Positions 51,665 to 62,899 of a stretch of DNA of 64,000 bases are shown here, in pieces. The stretch covers positions 17,082,891-17,146,890 of the forward strand of contig CM044966.1 in NCBI GenBank assembly GCA_024516035.1. The letters run 5' to 3'. Source of the DNA: Bactericera cockerelli (lineage: Eukaryota > Arthropoda > Insecta > Hemiptera > Triozidae). The position numbers and the translations under genes were made by a program. The notes beneath the pieces are model-generated. The model was not told where the DNA came from. It worked only from the letters and a program-made list of their open reading frames with translations, and did not search any database. Each line of letters starts with the position of its first letter. Position 1 is the stretch's first letter.

Positions 51665-52485
51665 ATAGTCTGACTGAGGGACTATAAACAGGGAGGAGGC
51701 CAGTAGTCTGGCTGGAGGGCTATAAACAGGGAGTAGACCAGCAGTCTGGCTGGGAGACTATAAACAGGGAGGAGACCAGTAGTCTGGCTGGGGGATTATA
51801 AACAGAGAGGAAAACAGCAGTCTGGCTGGGGGACTATAAACAGGGAGTAGACCAGCAGTCTGGCTGGGGGACTATAAACAGGGAGTAAACCAGCAGTCTG
51901 GCTGGAGGACTATAGACAGGGAGTACACCAGTAGTCTGGCTGGGAGACTATAAACAGGGAGGAGACCAGTAGTCTGACTGGGTGCTATAAACAGGGAGTC
52001 GACCAGCAGTTTGGCTGGGGGGCTATAAACAGGGAGTAGACCAGCAGTCTGGCTGGGAGACTATAAACAGGGAGGAGACCAGTAGTCTGGCTGGGGGGCT
52101 ATAAAAAGGGAGTAGACCAGTAGTCTGGCTGGGGGACTATAAACAGGGAGGAAACCAGCAGTCTGGCTGGGGTACTAGAAACAGGGAGTATACCAGTAGT
52201 CTGCCTGGGGGACTATAAACAAAGCGTAGACCAGCATTGGCTTGGTTCTGGGTGACCAAGCGTAGACCTTTTCAGAAACATAGGTTCTGTAAACTGGGGG
52301 ACTATAAACAGGGAGGAGACCAGCAGCCTGGCTGGGGTACTATAAACAGGGAGTAGACCAGCATTGGCTTGGATCTGGGTGCCCTTGTCAATTATTAGCC
52401 TCCTTGTAAAGTCAGTGGTAGAAGTGCTGAGTCATTCCTCCACTGTCTGGCTACCATCGTTCACGATGACGCCACCCTATGATGA
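51665..52485 (-). repeat. Same dispersed repeat with the end unit expanded to about 16 copies
   Basis: Tandem 37-38-bp units (GTCTGGCTGGGGGACTATAA plus ACAGGGAGTAGACCAGC) from 51672 to about 52230, followed by the single-copy body of the repeat in reverse orientation, with one further two-unit block at 52290-52350. Confidence 0.8.
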
Positions 52486-52799
52486 TGATTTATAAATTAG
52501 AATTTTAATTACTTTTTTATTATGAATATTTTCCAAGTTAATTAAAAATTGCAAACACCTAACAAAAAGTAAAAAAAAAAAGTTTCCTTGGAGTGAAAAA
52601 AAAGGATCTACGATTTTTCCAATGTTCTTTTGCTGAAGTTATGAATAGGTTCATGTTTTATCATAATTATAGTTATATAATTTTCTGCTATTAAACGCGA
52701 ACAAATAATAACAAAATTTAATGACGAATAATCAAATTATTGTACTCACTCAAAATAACTGGAGAATCAGCTTTGATGCCAAGTATACATTACCTCATC

Positions 52800-53030
52800 A
52801 TCATCATCATAGGGTGGCGTCATCGTACACGATGGTAGCCAGACAGTGGAGGAATGACTCAGCACATCTACCACTTACTTTACAAGTTTACAAGGAGGCT
52901 CATAATTGACAAGGGCCCCAAGAACCAAGGCAATGCTGGTCTACTCCCTGTTTATAGTCCCCCAGCCAGGCTGCTGGTCTCCTCCCTGTTTATAGTCCCC
53001 CAGTTTACAGAACCTATGTTTCTGAAAAGG
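52800..53030 (+). repeat. Same dispersed repeat, two end units
   Basis: ATAGGGTGGCGTCATCGTAC start and two GTTTATAGTCCCCCAG units; forms an inverted pair with the 51.7-52.5-kb copy. Fragments of the unit also lie at 29820, 32330, 36800, 61280 and 62930. Confidence 0.65.
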
Positions 53031-53099
53031 TCGCCCCTTCGGAATTTTTGAACGCGATGGAATTATGTACATGCACATTAGTGTTTTACATAGGCTACT

Positions 53100-53395
53100 T
53101 ATATTTATTTTTTAATTAATTATAATTTGACTCTGATATTTAAGAAAATCCGAAATTTTGGACAAAAAAGTCAAAAAACAAGGTCCACCACTTGCCGATA
53201 CAGAATTTTTTGTATAATCTAGAATGTAAATTTTAAATAGTATTCTACTATTTAAAACAAATTTGAAGAAAATCAGTAAAGTTAAGTTGTTTTGGAGATA
53301 CAAGTGATTTAGTATAAAATCTCAAAATTGGCACGTGTATACAATGTGAAACAATCACGAGGAAGTATTGTGTTCATAATTGGCAGAGTTTTTTT
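53100..53395 (-). repeat. Second copy of the 47.9-kb element (left part)
   Basis: Reverse complement of 47880-48150, diverged, with the CACGAGGAAGTATTGTGTTC terminus. Confidence 0.6.
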
Positions 53396-53459
53396 TAATT
53401 TTCTCAAAAACCTTATCACCCTGTATATTGGCACCTGTTTAATTTTACCGGAAATAGTT

Positions 53460-53672
53460 AAATTTTAATTTTCATCACAATTCAACTGCATGGTCTTATC
53501 ATGACGAGGGTTATACCGTCAATTTGCCCAGCCAGAGTGGGGCCGGGAATGACCATCATCACGAGGGTTTGAATGGTCACCCATTCAAATCATAGCCTTT
53601 CAGGGCGTTGCTTAACTTCAGTGACAGAACGAGAACTGGTGTAGTCAACGTGCCATCGACGCTGGCTGGTGA
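53460..53672 (-). mobile_element. 5S rRNA-derived SINE, diverged
   Basis: Reverse-strand copy ending CATCGACGCTGGC; C-box region CACCCATTCAAATCATAGCC. Confidence 0.65.
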
Positions 53673-53709
53673 GAGCTTTGAGGAGTCACTTATAAGCTAG
53701 GTTTGTTCT

Positions 53710-53930
53710 TAATTTGGGTTTAACGTCCCTTTCGACGGTGCATTGTCATATCACGACAGGGGTGTTATCCTCCATTTGCAGGAAACTCACAAACCTGCTA
53801 CCCACATTAACCTAGCCCAGCCTGAGTTGCGCTAGAAGGTCAGCATCACGAAGTCTTCACCTCGATGGACGTTGCTTATATTCGGTGATCCACCGAGAAC
53901 CGGTGCATTCAACGCACCATCGATGCTGGC
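53710..53930 (-). mobile_element. 5S rRNA-derived SINE, diverged subfamily
   Basis: Directly follows another copy in the same orientation; ends CACCATCGATGCTGGC. Confidence 0.65.
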
Positions 53931-53934
53931 AACA

Positions 53935-54598
53935 TGTTTCTCTTGTATTTGTGTTGTACTGTTTTTTTTCTTCATATCTGTGTATGTATTAATTACTTTT
54001 TACTACTTGTGATATTACTTTTTAACAATTTTTTTATTTTAATCTTTGTATTTATTGAGATTTTTATAGTTGACATTGTAATTATGAAATGCATAAAATA
54101 TAATAATAAAATAGGGCTATTCTCGTAAATATACCCCCGTACACCGGGTATTTATTATTATTATTATCATTAATACAAGCTAGGCTAGAAATGGCTCTGT
54201 GTATTATTCAATGCAGACACTACTCCTCCAATTCCCACCCCCGCCTTCTTTATCTTCCTGCCCCTCCATCACCTTCACCCCCTCCACTTCCTTCTCCTCC
54301 TATCCTCCCCCCCCTCACGCCCCCTTTGTCCCAAATTCTATTAGAAGGTAAATGACCTCCAGTAGTCCTTGACTTTCCCAACCTTCAGCATTCTTGAGCG
54401 CGGGAGTGAGAGAGACAGAGAGAGAGAGGGGGAAGGAGAGAGAGAGAGAGAGAGAGAGAGAAAGGGAGGGAGAGAGATTATAGAGAAGGAGAGAGGGAAG
54501 GAGAGAGAGGGATGGAGAGAGAGATAGTGATATAGTTTGTGTGATAAGCGAAAATAGATATCGATAGATAGTTTGTGTGAGAAGGAGAGAAAGAGAGA

Positions 54599-54646
<48 letters not shown>

Positions 54647-55465
54647 AGAGAGATATAGTTTGTGTGATAAGCCGAAAAAGATATCCACAGATAGTTTGAG
54701 TGAGAATAAGAGAAAGAGAGAGAGAGAGGCAGATAGAGAGAGGAGAGAGAGAGAGAAGAGTGAGATGGGGAGAGATAGTGGAAAAGAGAGCGACCCTTTG
54801 AGTGTAATATTTTGTCTCGAAACGATTCGCAGCTTTTCGCAATGTTTCAATCTCCGTTCTTATTTTGCAATCAAATGAGATCGAATTACAGAATTTTCGA
54901 AAGGGTACCATTTTAGGAACTTTCCCTTCACTTTAGGGGAAGGGGGTGCAGTTAGGGCGCGGGGGGGGGATACTGGGGTCAGAACATCGCGTGACAACGG
55001 GTCCGTAATATAATCAATGGTTACGATATTCAACATGGCCGTGTATAGCCGTAGATGATAGATATTATTCATGTTCGGACATTCCGCTGTAGTTATTTTA
55101 GAAATGGAAATTTAAATTCGCTGCCCACAGTATAGAAAGTTCAAGTTGAGACAGCAGTGTTGCCAAATTTACTTTCTCTATGTAAAAGCAAAAAGAGTCA
55201 ACCCTGGATATAAGAAAACTGGATAGAAGAGAAACCTCGATAAAAAAGAAATCTGGATATAAGAGAATGCTCGAGATATATATATCCCTTGTCTTTATCC
55301 CATTTTAGCTTATGTTGCTATTGGGGTCGGCATAGTTCAACCTCATGGTTGAGGTTGAAACCTCGATATAAGCGAACGATTTCAAGGTCATATTTATGAT
55401 TCGATAAGGGATTAAGCATAGCTTAAGAGACTTTAATCCTGTTTCATAATATGATCCAATGATCC
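53935..55465. other. No gene seen
   Basis: AT-rich DNA, a C-rich stretch (54220-54330), the GA tract, a G-run near 54960, and AAACTGGATAGAAGAGAAAC-type short repeats (55200-55270). Confidence 0.4.
54410..54775 (+). repeat. GA-rich tract with a duplicated block
   Basis: GA runs with ATAGTTTGTGTGATAAGC recurring near 54531 and 54655. Confidence 0.8.
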
Positions 55466-55631
55466 TTGTGGTCTGTTTTGTAGCTTTCCCAGCCCGTAGT
55501 AACTATATGTCTCCACCTCTGATGGGCGAGAAGTCAAGGTGCGTTAAGTTGACAGCTCACCAGAACGGATTTTGACCCAATATATGGCTCAACGTTTTGT
55601 GCTAGTTTTGTGCCGTTTTGTGGTGACATAA

Positions 55632-56570
55632 TACAGGGTGCGGCGCGGTAATGTCCCATTTTGAATCGCTTAGTGTAAAGCCGCACTTCTAATTAGACAA
55701 GTTCGAACCAAGTTAGAAGATGCACAAACTACTAATTTTTTCGATTCCATTGAGCTCTATTGTCAAAATGATTTTATCAAAGCAACAGAAAGCTTATTGC
55801 GTGGAGAGTTATTTTTCGAAAAATAAGTGTATCGTAGCAGTGCAGCGGGAGTTTGACATTACACACCAAACTGTAACACGATCTGCATGGAGGGTGTTTT
55901 CATGAAGTTCCCTAGGGTTGTTGTCACTCCAATAACGCATATTTTGTTTATTAACACAGCCTGAAATGTGAAAATGGGCTTCATCACTGAAGAAAACTAT
56001 CACATCTGGAAGTAAGGAGTCAATCAGGGTTTCACATGCATTTTGTCGTTGAATAAAGTCTCGCTCGAACAATTCCTGCACCACTACCATTTTGTAGGGA
56101 TGAAAATGCAATTATTTATGAAGTATCCTCCGCAATGAAAGGTCAGATATGCCAAGAGCAGCAGCATCCTTGCGAGCTGAGCGCCTGGGTGACCGCAATA
56201 TCGCCTCACGTACTCGTTCAACGTTTTGGGGGTTGACACAGGCTGTGTTAATAAAAAAAATATGGGTTATTGGAGTGACAACAACCCTAGGGAACTTCAT
56301 GAAAACCTCCTCCATACAGATCGTGTTACAGTTTGGTGTGCAATGTCAAACTCCCGCTGCACTGCTACGATACACTTATTTTTCGAAAAATAACTCTCCA
56401 CGCAATAAGCTTTCTGTTGCTTTGATAAAATCATTTTGACAATAGAGCTCAATTGAATCGAAAAAATTAGTAGTTTGTGCATCTTCTAACTTTGTTCGAA
56501 CTTGTCTAATTAGAAGTGCGGCTTCACACTGGGCGATTCAAAATGGGACATTACCGCGCCGCACCCTGTA
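55632..56570 (-). mobile_element. 935-bp palindromic Tc1/mariner-like element with CAGGGTG ends and transposase pieces
   Basis: TA duplications flank CAGGGTGCGGCGCGG...CCGCGCCGCACCCTG. The arms are mirror images (ATG at 55768 on + and at 56434 on -, sum 112202; ends 55634+56568 also 112202). Each arm encodes the same N-terminal helix-turn-helix segment, MILSKQQKAYCVESYFSKNK (a DUF4817-type start). The loop on - encodes NVERVREAILRSPRRSAR, then FFSDEAHFHISGCVNKQNMR, typical of IS630/Tc1-mariner DDE transposases, with an in-frame stop after RRILHK. It is inserted into a tRNA-SINE, whose two parts lie at 55470-55631 and 56571-56740. It cannot encode an intact transposase. Confidence 0.85.
55809..56315 (-). 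pseudogene. Relic IS630/Tc1-mariner transposase (central and DDE part)
   Basis: Read on -, the second helix-turn-helix region NPQNVERVREAILRSPRRS is followed by DAAALGISDLSLRRILHK and a stop. It then continues in the same frame as LHFHPYKMVVVQELFERD, with the FSDEAHF acidic motif and YWSDNNPRELHENTLH. After that the reading runs into the antisense of the N-terminal segment, so the catalytic domain is truncated at the palindrome junction. A dead gene, but it names the transposase type behind the CAGGGTG ends. Confidence 0.7.
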
Positions 56571-56744
56571 CTTCCCATTTAGGTGCTGGGTGAACACGAG
56601 CGCACCGGAATGTATCCCTTACAAACAACTCTAACCACAATTTCAATACAATTATTTTATTGGCTCGGGGGTTTGAACTCCTGACCTTCCGCTTGGCAAG
56701 ACAGTATTCTTACCACTGAGCTTTTTGTGCGCTGGAACAAAACT

Positions 56745-57275
56745 TTTTGGAAACATTATCAGAAAAAGTATTCGTCAAAGTTTGTGCCACTTTCTTCACT
56801 TTTCCAAATTTGTTTTCGAAACTCGTGATGTAGGTAACTTCGTGCTGGTATTCACAACTTAAAGTAGTACTTCGCTATTTGAGAATTTGTCAACTTGTCA
56901 GGAAAGTTCTGTTCTTCCAATATTTAAAGCTGAAGTTGTTTGATGTTTTATCTTTTAAACAGTTATTATTATTATGGCATACAACGCCAGATAATTTATT
57001 TTTCATCCGTACATAATTATGAACAGTACAATTAATTATTATATCAATTAAAAAATGGAAACAATAAATACAATAAAAAGGAAAAAAAATCAAGCTTGCC
57101 GGGAGGCGAGCGCTCGTCAAGTAGCGCCAGCCAACCGGCCTATGTTAACACGAAACAGAGTTTAAATGTATTTTGTTTTATTGTTTTCGCCAACTTACCG
57201 CTAACTTTTATCAATTTTTATTTCAAATTCCTAGAAAAATATAATAAACATATATCCTAACTATACGGCTCCTAA
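56745..57275. other. No gene seen
   Basis: AT-rich spacer before the second concentric palindrome. Confidence 0.4.
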
Positions 57276-57277
57276 CA

Positions 57278-58900
57278 TACAGGGTGTCCCACCAAACTTG
57301 GACACCTCAAATTACTCGGCCCCTGAAAGAGTTTTTGAAAAATAAAAAAATCTAGGGTACATGTGCTAACTATGCAGTTTCAGTTATGAAAAAAAATTTA
57401 TACAGGGTGGTTCAAAAGTCAGAAATTGAGGTGTCAACTTTCGATTTTTAAATGGATCAACCTGAATTTTATTTGATAATTTTACTTCTAAATGATTCCT
57501 GAGTACTTTTTTAAACAAAAATATTACATACAGGGTGGTTTTTTTTCGACCAATTTTTTTTCTAAATCTTGAATAACTCAAGTTCGGTTAATTTTTTCGA
57601 TAACAAGAAGAGAATGTGTTTGTGTAATGAATACACGCACTTTCAATTGGCATCAAAAATTTTTATACAGGGTGGTTCACAAGTGAAATAATGACTTGAT
57701 TTTTTTTAAAACCGAGTTTTTTTAATTTTTTATTTAGGATTAATTATTCTCGTCTAATTTTACACATTTTTCGTTAGTCATATCGAAAAACAAAACTAAA
57801 GTGTTGTACAGGGTGAGACATAATTTTTTTGTAACACCCTGTATATGGGCAGTCAAAGAGACGCAAAATTAAATATAAAGACTAAATATGCAAGAAAAAC
57901 TTTGATTTTTAATTAAACTAAAAAGTTATGGTTTTTTAACTAATATTGTCGCATGGACCACCCTGTAGATATTTTCTTAAACTATCATGTAGGTACTCTA
58001 AGTTGTATAAAATTCAACGAACACTTCGAATCATGTGGGAAAAACAAGTAAAAAACACGAATTTGAAGCCATTTTCAATTTGGTGTCCACACTGAATGAT
58101 TTTAAAACTTGAAATAAGAAGTAGGTAGGTGTAGACACAAAACTGAGCATGGCTTTTTGAATTCATTTTTTTTCTTTCAGATTTGGACTCCTCGTTGAAT
58201 TTTAGACAGTTTCGACTACCCATATGATGGTTTAAGAAAATATCTACAGGGTGGTCCATGCGACAATATTAGTTAAAACACCATAACTTTTTAGTTTAAT
58301 TAAAAATCAAAGTTTTTCTTGCATATTTAGTCTTTATATTTAATTTTGCGTCTCTTTGACTGCCCATATACAGGGTGTTACAAAAAAATTATGTCTCACC
58401 CTGTACAACACTTTAGTTTTGTTTTTCGATATGACTAACGAAAAATGTGTAAAATTAGATGAGAATTATTAATTCTAAATAAAAAATTAAAAAAACTCGG
58501 TTTTAAAAAAAATCAAGTCATTATTTCACTTGTGAACCACCCTGTATAAAAATTTTTGATGCCAATTGAAAGTGCGTGTATTCATTACACAAACACATTC
58601 TCTTCTTGTTATCGAAAAAATTAACCGAACTTGAGTTATTCAAGATTTAGAAAAAAAATTGGTCGAAAAAAAACCACCCTGTATGTAATATTTTTGTTTA
58701 AAAAAGTACTCAGGAATCATTTAGAAGTAAAATTATCAAATAAAATTCAGGTCGATCCATTTAAAAATCGAAAGTTGACACCTCAATTTCTGACTTTTGA
58801 ACCACCCTGTATAATTTTTTTTTCATAACTGAAACTGCATAATTAGCACATGTACCCTAGATTTTTTTATTTTTCAAAAACTCTTTCAGGGGCCGAGTAA
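57278..58900. mobile_element. Concentric palindromic element, copy 2, cut by the assembly gap
   Basis: Same element as at 7.2 kb, differing at scattered bases, with TA before CAGGGTG at 57280. Motif pairs 57403/58809 and 57531/58681 both sum to 116212, which predicts the true end at 58932, inside the N run. The loop lies in the opposite orientation to copy 1, so the element was inserted the other way round. Confidence 0.85.
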
Positions 58901-59000
58901 NNNNNNNNNNNNNNNNNNNNNNNNNNNNNNNNNNNNNNNNNNNNNNNNNNNNNNNNNNNNNNNNNNNNNNNNNNNNNNNNNNNNNNNNNNNNNNNNNNNN
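58901..59000. other. Assembly gap (100 N)
   Basis: Exactly 100 N, the conventional placeholder for a scaffold join of unknown size. It begins 32 bp before the predicted end of a 1.65-kb palindrome, so the palindrome probably broke the contig. Confidence 0.98.
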
Positions 59001-59326
59001 AGACAATAATAAATAAGAAGAGGCATATAGCTGTAAAATATGGAAAAAGAAACCAACCTCACACGCGAGAATAAAGTTAAACAATGCCGATCTCAAGTAG
59101 GTTTCTTCAGCCAGACTAAATTGATTTATTTTATTTATTTACACTTTATTTTTATACAAAACAATCAACAGTAAATAATTAACAGAAACAAAAAATAACA
59201 ATATTAACAAAACAAAGTATAGGGGGAAAAAAATATTTAAATGTACAATTGTCTTGTAATCCGGGGCGAAGTTAATGTCTCTGCCACTTAAAATTTACGA
59301 GCTTTTTCAGTAGTTCTGCAACTTAC

Positions 59327-59545
59327 CGGTTCCTTTCGTTCTCGTGTGCACGATATCACAGGGCAGGCCGGTGCCTATTCGGTTGTGCGCGGTGATGTAC
59401 AATTGATAGGCCGTGCCGCACCAGAGATTCTCGAGTAGATATGAATTGAATGGTTCTGGCGATGAGGGCTGGTGACCCGAGAGGATCCTGGGTATGTGAA
59501 CTTCTTCCCAGTCCCCGTGATCCCGCTTGTAATTGACCGTGTAAC
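59327..59545 (-). CDS. Dscam: Dscam-family gene, second part of the FN3 domain
   Basis: The 219-nt exon (73 codons, phase 1 to 1) has acceptor CTCAACAG and donor ACCG|GTAAGT. It encodes YTVNYKRDHGDWEEVHI, then LLENLWCGTAYQLYITAHNR and IGTGLPCDIVHTRTKGT. The DWEEV and LENLWCGTxYQLYITAxNxIGTGLPCDIV blocks are very characteristic of insect Dscam-family fifth FN3 domains, which is the strongest family evidence in the window. Which paralogue (Dscam1-4) cannot be decided from here. Further exons should lie past the assembly gap at 58901-59000. Confidence 0.88.
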
Positions 59546-60337
59546 CTGTTGAGTGGTGGTGTAGTTTGTAATTTATTTACATTAATAATTGTACATAATA
59601 GGTAACACACATGTAATGCTACTACCCCACAGTAAGGGGCTACAGTCCTCTTGTTTTTTGGGATAGTGTATTAGAGACACTAGGGGTATTTTTCTTTTGG
59701 ATAAAAAAAAAAAAGTCCACGTTCGATATTTCCATTTTATTTCATATATTTCCAGCTTAGCTCGCTAAGCTTCGTGAAATAAAAATGCGTTTCGGTACTT
59801 TTAAAGACTAACAATGGACTTAACCTATAAAAGAACTGGAAGTAAGAATTTTCTTCTTCCAAATTTCCAGAAAATATAATAATGGGATTTTTGTTGTTTT
59901 TGATAATCTTACGGTCCCACTAGTTGGATGGAAGAGATTGCCATAGGCAATAACCCCGCCCTTTAGTAAGGGCATGTGTATTTATCTATTTCTTTTCATT
60001 TTATTGTTTATATTGTTTCCATTTTTGACTTCATCATGACTTAATAAACAAACTGCATCACACATACACCAAGACTATTTTCCTGACCCTCCTGTGTATA
60101 AAATAGCAGGAAGATAACAACATAATCTATATCAAGACAACAAACACTTAACTTAAGACATAGACAACACACAGGATCATAACAACAATTAAGGGGGGGA
60201 AGCGGATAAGTCAAAAACAGGAGCCGCTCCCCCAAATAAAGCTAGATCAACCTTATTTAGCAACAGTAAAGTTGCAATTATTATTTGCTACAGAGTACAT
60301 AAGTTGACCAATGATCTCAATGGGGGTTTCAACTCAC

Positions 60338-60436
60338 CCAATATGGGTATACTAGGTTCTACCCTGTCCGTCCACTTCAAGTGTAAGGCATCCAGATCTT
60401 GAGCCACCACCATGAGCTGAGGAGGCTCCGGAGGAA
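60338..60436 (-). CDS. Dscam: Dscam-family gene, first part of the FN3 domain after the Ig domain
   Basis: The 99-nt exon (phase 1 to 1) has acceptor CTTTCTTTCAG and donor ATTGG|GTGAG. It encodes VPPEPPQLMVVAQDLDALHL then KWTDRVEPSIPIL, that is the A-C strands of an FN3 domain with the core Trp. The codon split over the donor is Gly, completing SIPILG-YTVNYK with the next exon. Confidence 0.85.
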
Positions 60437-60595
60437 CTGAAAGAAAGTGAGGAAGTTATTGTAACCTTGTACCAGGCATGACTACAGCAGGGGGGAGTCA
60501 TTGGTCTGAATTAAAAAAAAAAAAGAAAACTTGATCCAACATGTTTAATAATTACTCAACACTGCTGTGATGGACTCTGTTACTTTTTTTAATAT

Positions 60596-60656
60596 AGAGG
60601 GTGTCCCATCAAAGTTGGACACCTCAAATTGCGTGTCCAGCTTTGGTAAGACACCA
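60596..60656 (+). repeat. Degenerate end of the concentric palindrome inside a Dscam intron
   Basis: GAGGGTGTCCCATCAAAGTT and GGACACCTCAAATT closely match the first 35 bp of the 7.2-kb element, followed by a partly inverted copy. A short relic in intronic DNA. Confidence 0.55.
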
Positions 60657-60667
60657 GCTTCATATGT

Positions 60668-60805
60668 TTGTGTCAATCACAATCGTGATATCACAATCAC
60701 TCAAACTAGATTTACACAATTTTTGCTTAACTTGGGACTTGAACCACTAACCTCCAGGTTGCAAGTCCACCGCCTTATCGATCGAGCTTCTGAGTTCGGT
60801 TATTT
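60668..60805 (-). mobile_element. tRNA-derived SINE, family B, in a Dscam intron
   Basis: Reverse-strand copy with GGGACTTGAACCACTAACCT (B box). A further decayed copy is at 46915-46995 (-), and a tail fragment at 36690-36760 (-). Confidence 0.7.
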
Positions 60806-60878
60806 GAAATATACAATATTATAGGTATATTATGTTTTATTTGAAATTTATATATTGATTTTCTTCTTCAAATCTTAC

Positions 60879-60996
60879 CTCTCACGATTACATTGTACGT
60901 GATTTCATCCGAACCATAGTTATTGTCCACTTTACAAGTATAATTCTTCTGGTCCGATTGTTGAATCTCTTTGATGACTAGTGCATGATCTTTGAG
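60879..60996 (-). CDS. Dscam: Dscam-family gene, second half of the same Ig domain
   Basis: The 118-nt exon (phase 0 to 1) has acceptor TTATTTTTCAG and donor GAGAG|GTAAG. It encodes LKDHALVIKEIQQSDQKNYT followed by the second Ig cysteine (YTC) and the G strand SDEITYNVIVR. Together with the previous exon it completes one I-set Ig domain split by an intron between the core Trp and the second Cys. The protein continues in frame into PPEPPQL, the start of the next FN3 domain. Confidence 0.87.
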
Positions 60997-61570
60997 CTGA
61001 AAAATAAATAAATTAATAATGTAAAAATGTAAATAGGTTACATTTTTAAAACCTATTCCCAGTTCATCTTGGACCTGGCAGTATTTCTCTGAGTGATTTG
61101 ATGCGGGACCAGCCATCGCATGATTGGAACTTTTGGCTTCTTTATCTGTTTCAAGCTTCTTTAAACCCTTTTGAAAATTGGCCAGCTAGCTAGGCCGGTT
61201 AAGAGTTTGTTCCTGTTAGTCGCCTCGTACGACAGGAGAAACAGTTCGTGGTGATATTCTTTCCCTAGTCTGGCTAGGTGACGTTAAACAGGGAGAAGAC
61301 CAGTGTCTCGCTAGTGGACTATAAACAGAAAACAGACTAGCCAACCCTTACAAGCCAGGCTTGCAGTTTCCTAAGAGTTTAATGGCTTACAAAGAAAAGT
61401 TGGCTGGAGACCATCACTTACCCCTCCAGCTGTAGCCAAGCTGACTACAACAACACATATTTTTTGAACTACACGGGTAGGGTCGAAGTTAATGTCTCAG
61501 TGTTAAATTAATGAACGAAAAAAAGAAGGAAAAGTGGATCAGAGTTCCACGATAGAATTAATTAACATAC

Positions 61571-61728
61571 CTGGAGTCTCATGCCCACGGTGTCCGAGGC
61601 TATAGGCTTCTCGTTCACATACCAGGCAAGAGTTCCGGAGGGGATGCCTACGTGTCTACAGTCCAGGGTGATGTTCAACTTGTACGGGGTCACAATGGTC
61701 TGACTGAAGGATATGATTTTGGCAGGCA
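61571..61728 (-). CDS. Dscam: Dscam-family gene, first half of the Ig domain between FN3 domains
   Basis: This 158-nt exon runs from acceptor AATTCTCAG (phase 1) to donor CTCCAG|GTATG (phase 0). It encodes VPAKIISFSQTIVTPYKL followed by the first Ig cysteine (TLDC) and the conserved core tryptophan (GTLAWYVNEK). An Ig domain sandwiched between FN3 domains is the hallmark of the Dscam ectodomain (Ig10 between FN3-4 and FN3-5). The first FN3/Ig joint again uses a split Val codon. Confidence 0.85.
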
Positions 61729-62575
61729 CTGAGAATTAAGAGAAAATTAGAGCCAAGCGTTTAGCGCACACTAACAGTCATTTTTACAACAAAAGAAGAC
61801 TTCAAATCACTTTTCTATAAGGTTAATCAAAGTGAACCTTTTTAATTGAAGGTAAAATGTCAGTTGTATTATTCTGTAATCAAAATACGAGTATATTTAA
61901 CTGTAAAAATCATGAATCTCTTATTTCACTCACAAAATTTACGTAAGAAAGTTGGAGGTGTAGAAAGATGTAATAGCTTATAGCGGACTTAGTCAACTAA
62001 GAGATTATGAAACAGGATGAAAGATAAGCTACACCTAACACGACCTCAAGTCGGAGTTTTCAATCACAGCGCACTAAAGCCCGTGTAAATGGATAGTTAG
62101 TGCTCAGTGTGTACAATCTAATCCGGTTTTATTAGTCGGCGGCCCTAAATCATTTTTCTATATATAAGAACAATACTCTATAATTATACATTATAGGTAC
62201 AAGAAAGATAAAATAACAATAAATTAAAATATTGACTAATGTGATATAACCTTACTTAGATTAAATCTAATCCTGTTTTATTATTCGGTCCTAAATCATT
62301 TTTCTATACATTAAAAACAATACTCTATAATTATACATCATAGGTACAAGAAAGATAAAATAACAATAAATTAAAATAATAATAATAAATAATAAATGCC
62401 CGCAGCACGGGTGTATTGTATATTTACGAGCCTAGCTCTATTTACAAACAGAAAACAAATAGGTAACATGGATATATCACATAAGAAAGGTTTAAAAACA
62501 ATCATATCACGGTTATATAAATAAATAAAAATCAAGTGAAGTTAAAAAAAAAAATATTGACTAATGTGAAACAAC

Positions 62576-62899
62576 CTTTCTTGCTGGGGAACACGGCCAC
62601 GACCCGACTGTGCGGCCCCTCGCCCACCCCTGTGGCCGCCGTCACGTAGAACTGATAGCTTGCCCCTCCTCCGCCGCTCGCGTCTTTCTGGACATCGACA
62701 AAGCTTTCGATCGTGTCCGCCCGCAACACTTTCTTCACGGGCGCCTCCTGGGAACTCTTCGACGCCCCTGGGCTCTGCTGGCGAGAGTAGAGGGTGTAGG
62801 AGACAATACGCCCGTAGCTGGGCGACGGAGGCAGCCAGGTGATGATGATTCGGGTGGGGCTCAGCAGGGCGGCCTTGATGTGGCCGGGAGCTGGGGGCA
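62576..62899 (-). CDS. Dscam: Dscam-family gene, exon encoding a complete FN3 domain
   Basis: The 324-nt exon is phase 1 at both ends, so it can be skipped or included without a frameshift. The acceptor is TTTGATTTCAG and the donor AAAG|GTTGTT. It encodes one whole fibronectin III domain of about 108 residues: PPAPGHIKAALLSPTRIII, then TWLPPSPSYGRIVSYTLYSR, ending in YQFYVTAATGVGEGPHSRVV. In the Dscam layout, the FN3 directly before the isolated tenth Ig domain fits here because the next exons encode an Ig domain. It is GC-rich compared with the flanking introns, as is normal for coding DNA here. Confidence 0.88.

Larger units (their letters stand above)
55470..56745 (-). mobile_element. tRNA-derived SINE, family C, split by the 935-bp palindrome
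   Basis: The tail (55470-55631) and the tRNA-like head (56571-56745) are separated by the CAGGGTG element with its TA duplication. Other fragments are at 25108-25250 (-) and 63000-63060 (+). Confidence 0.75.
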
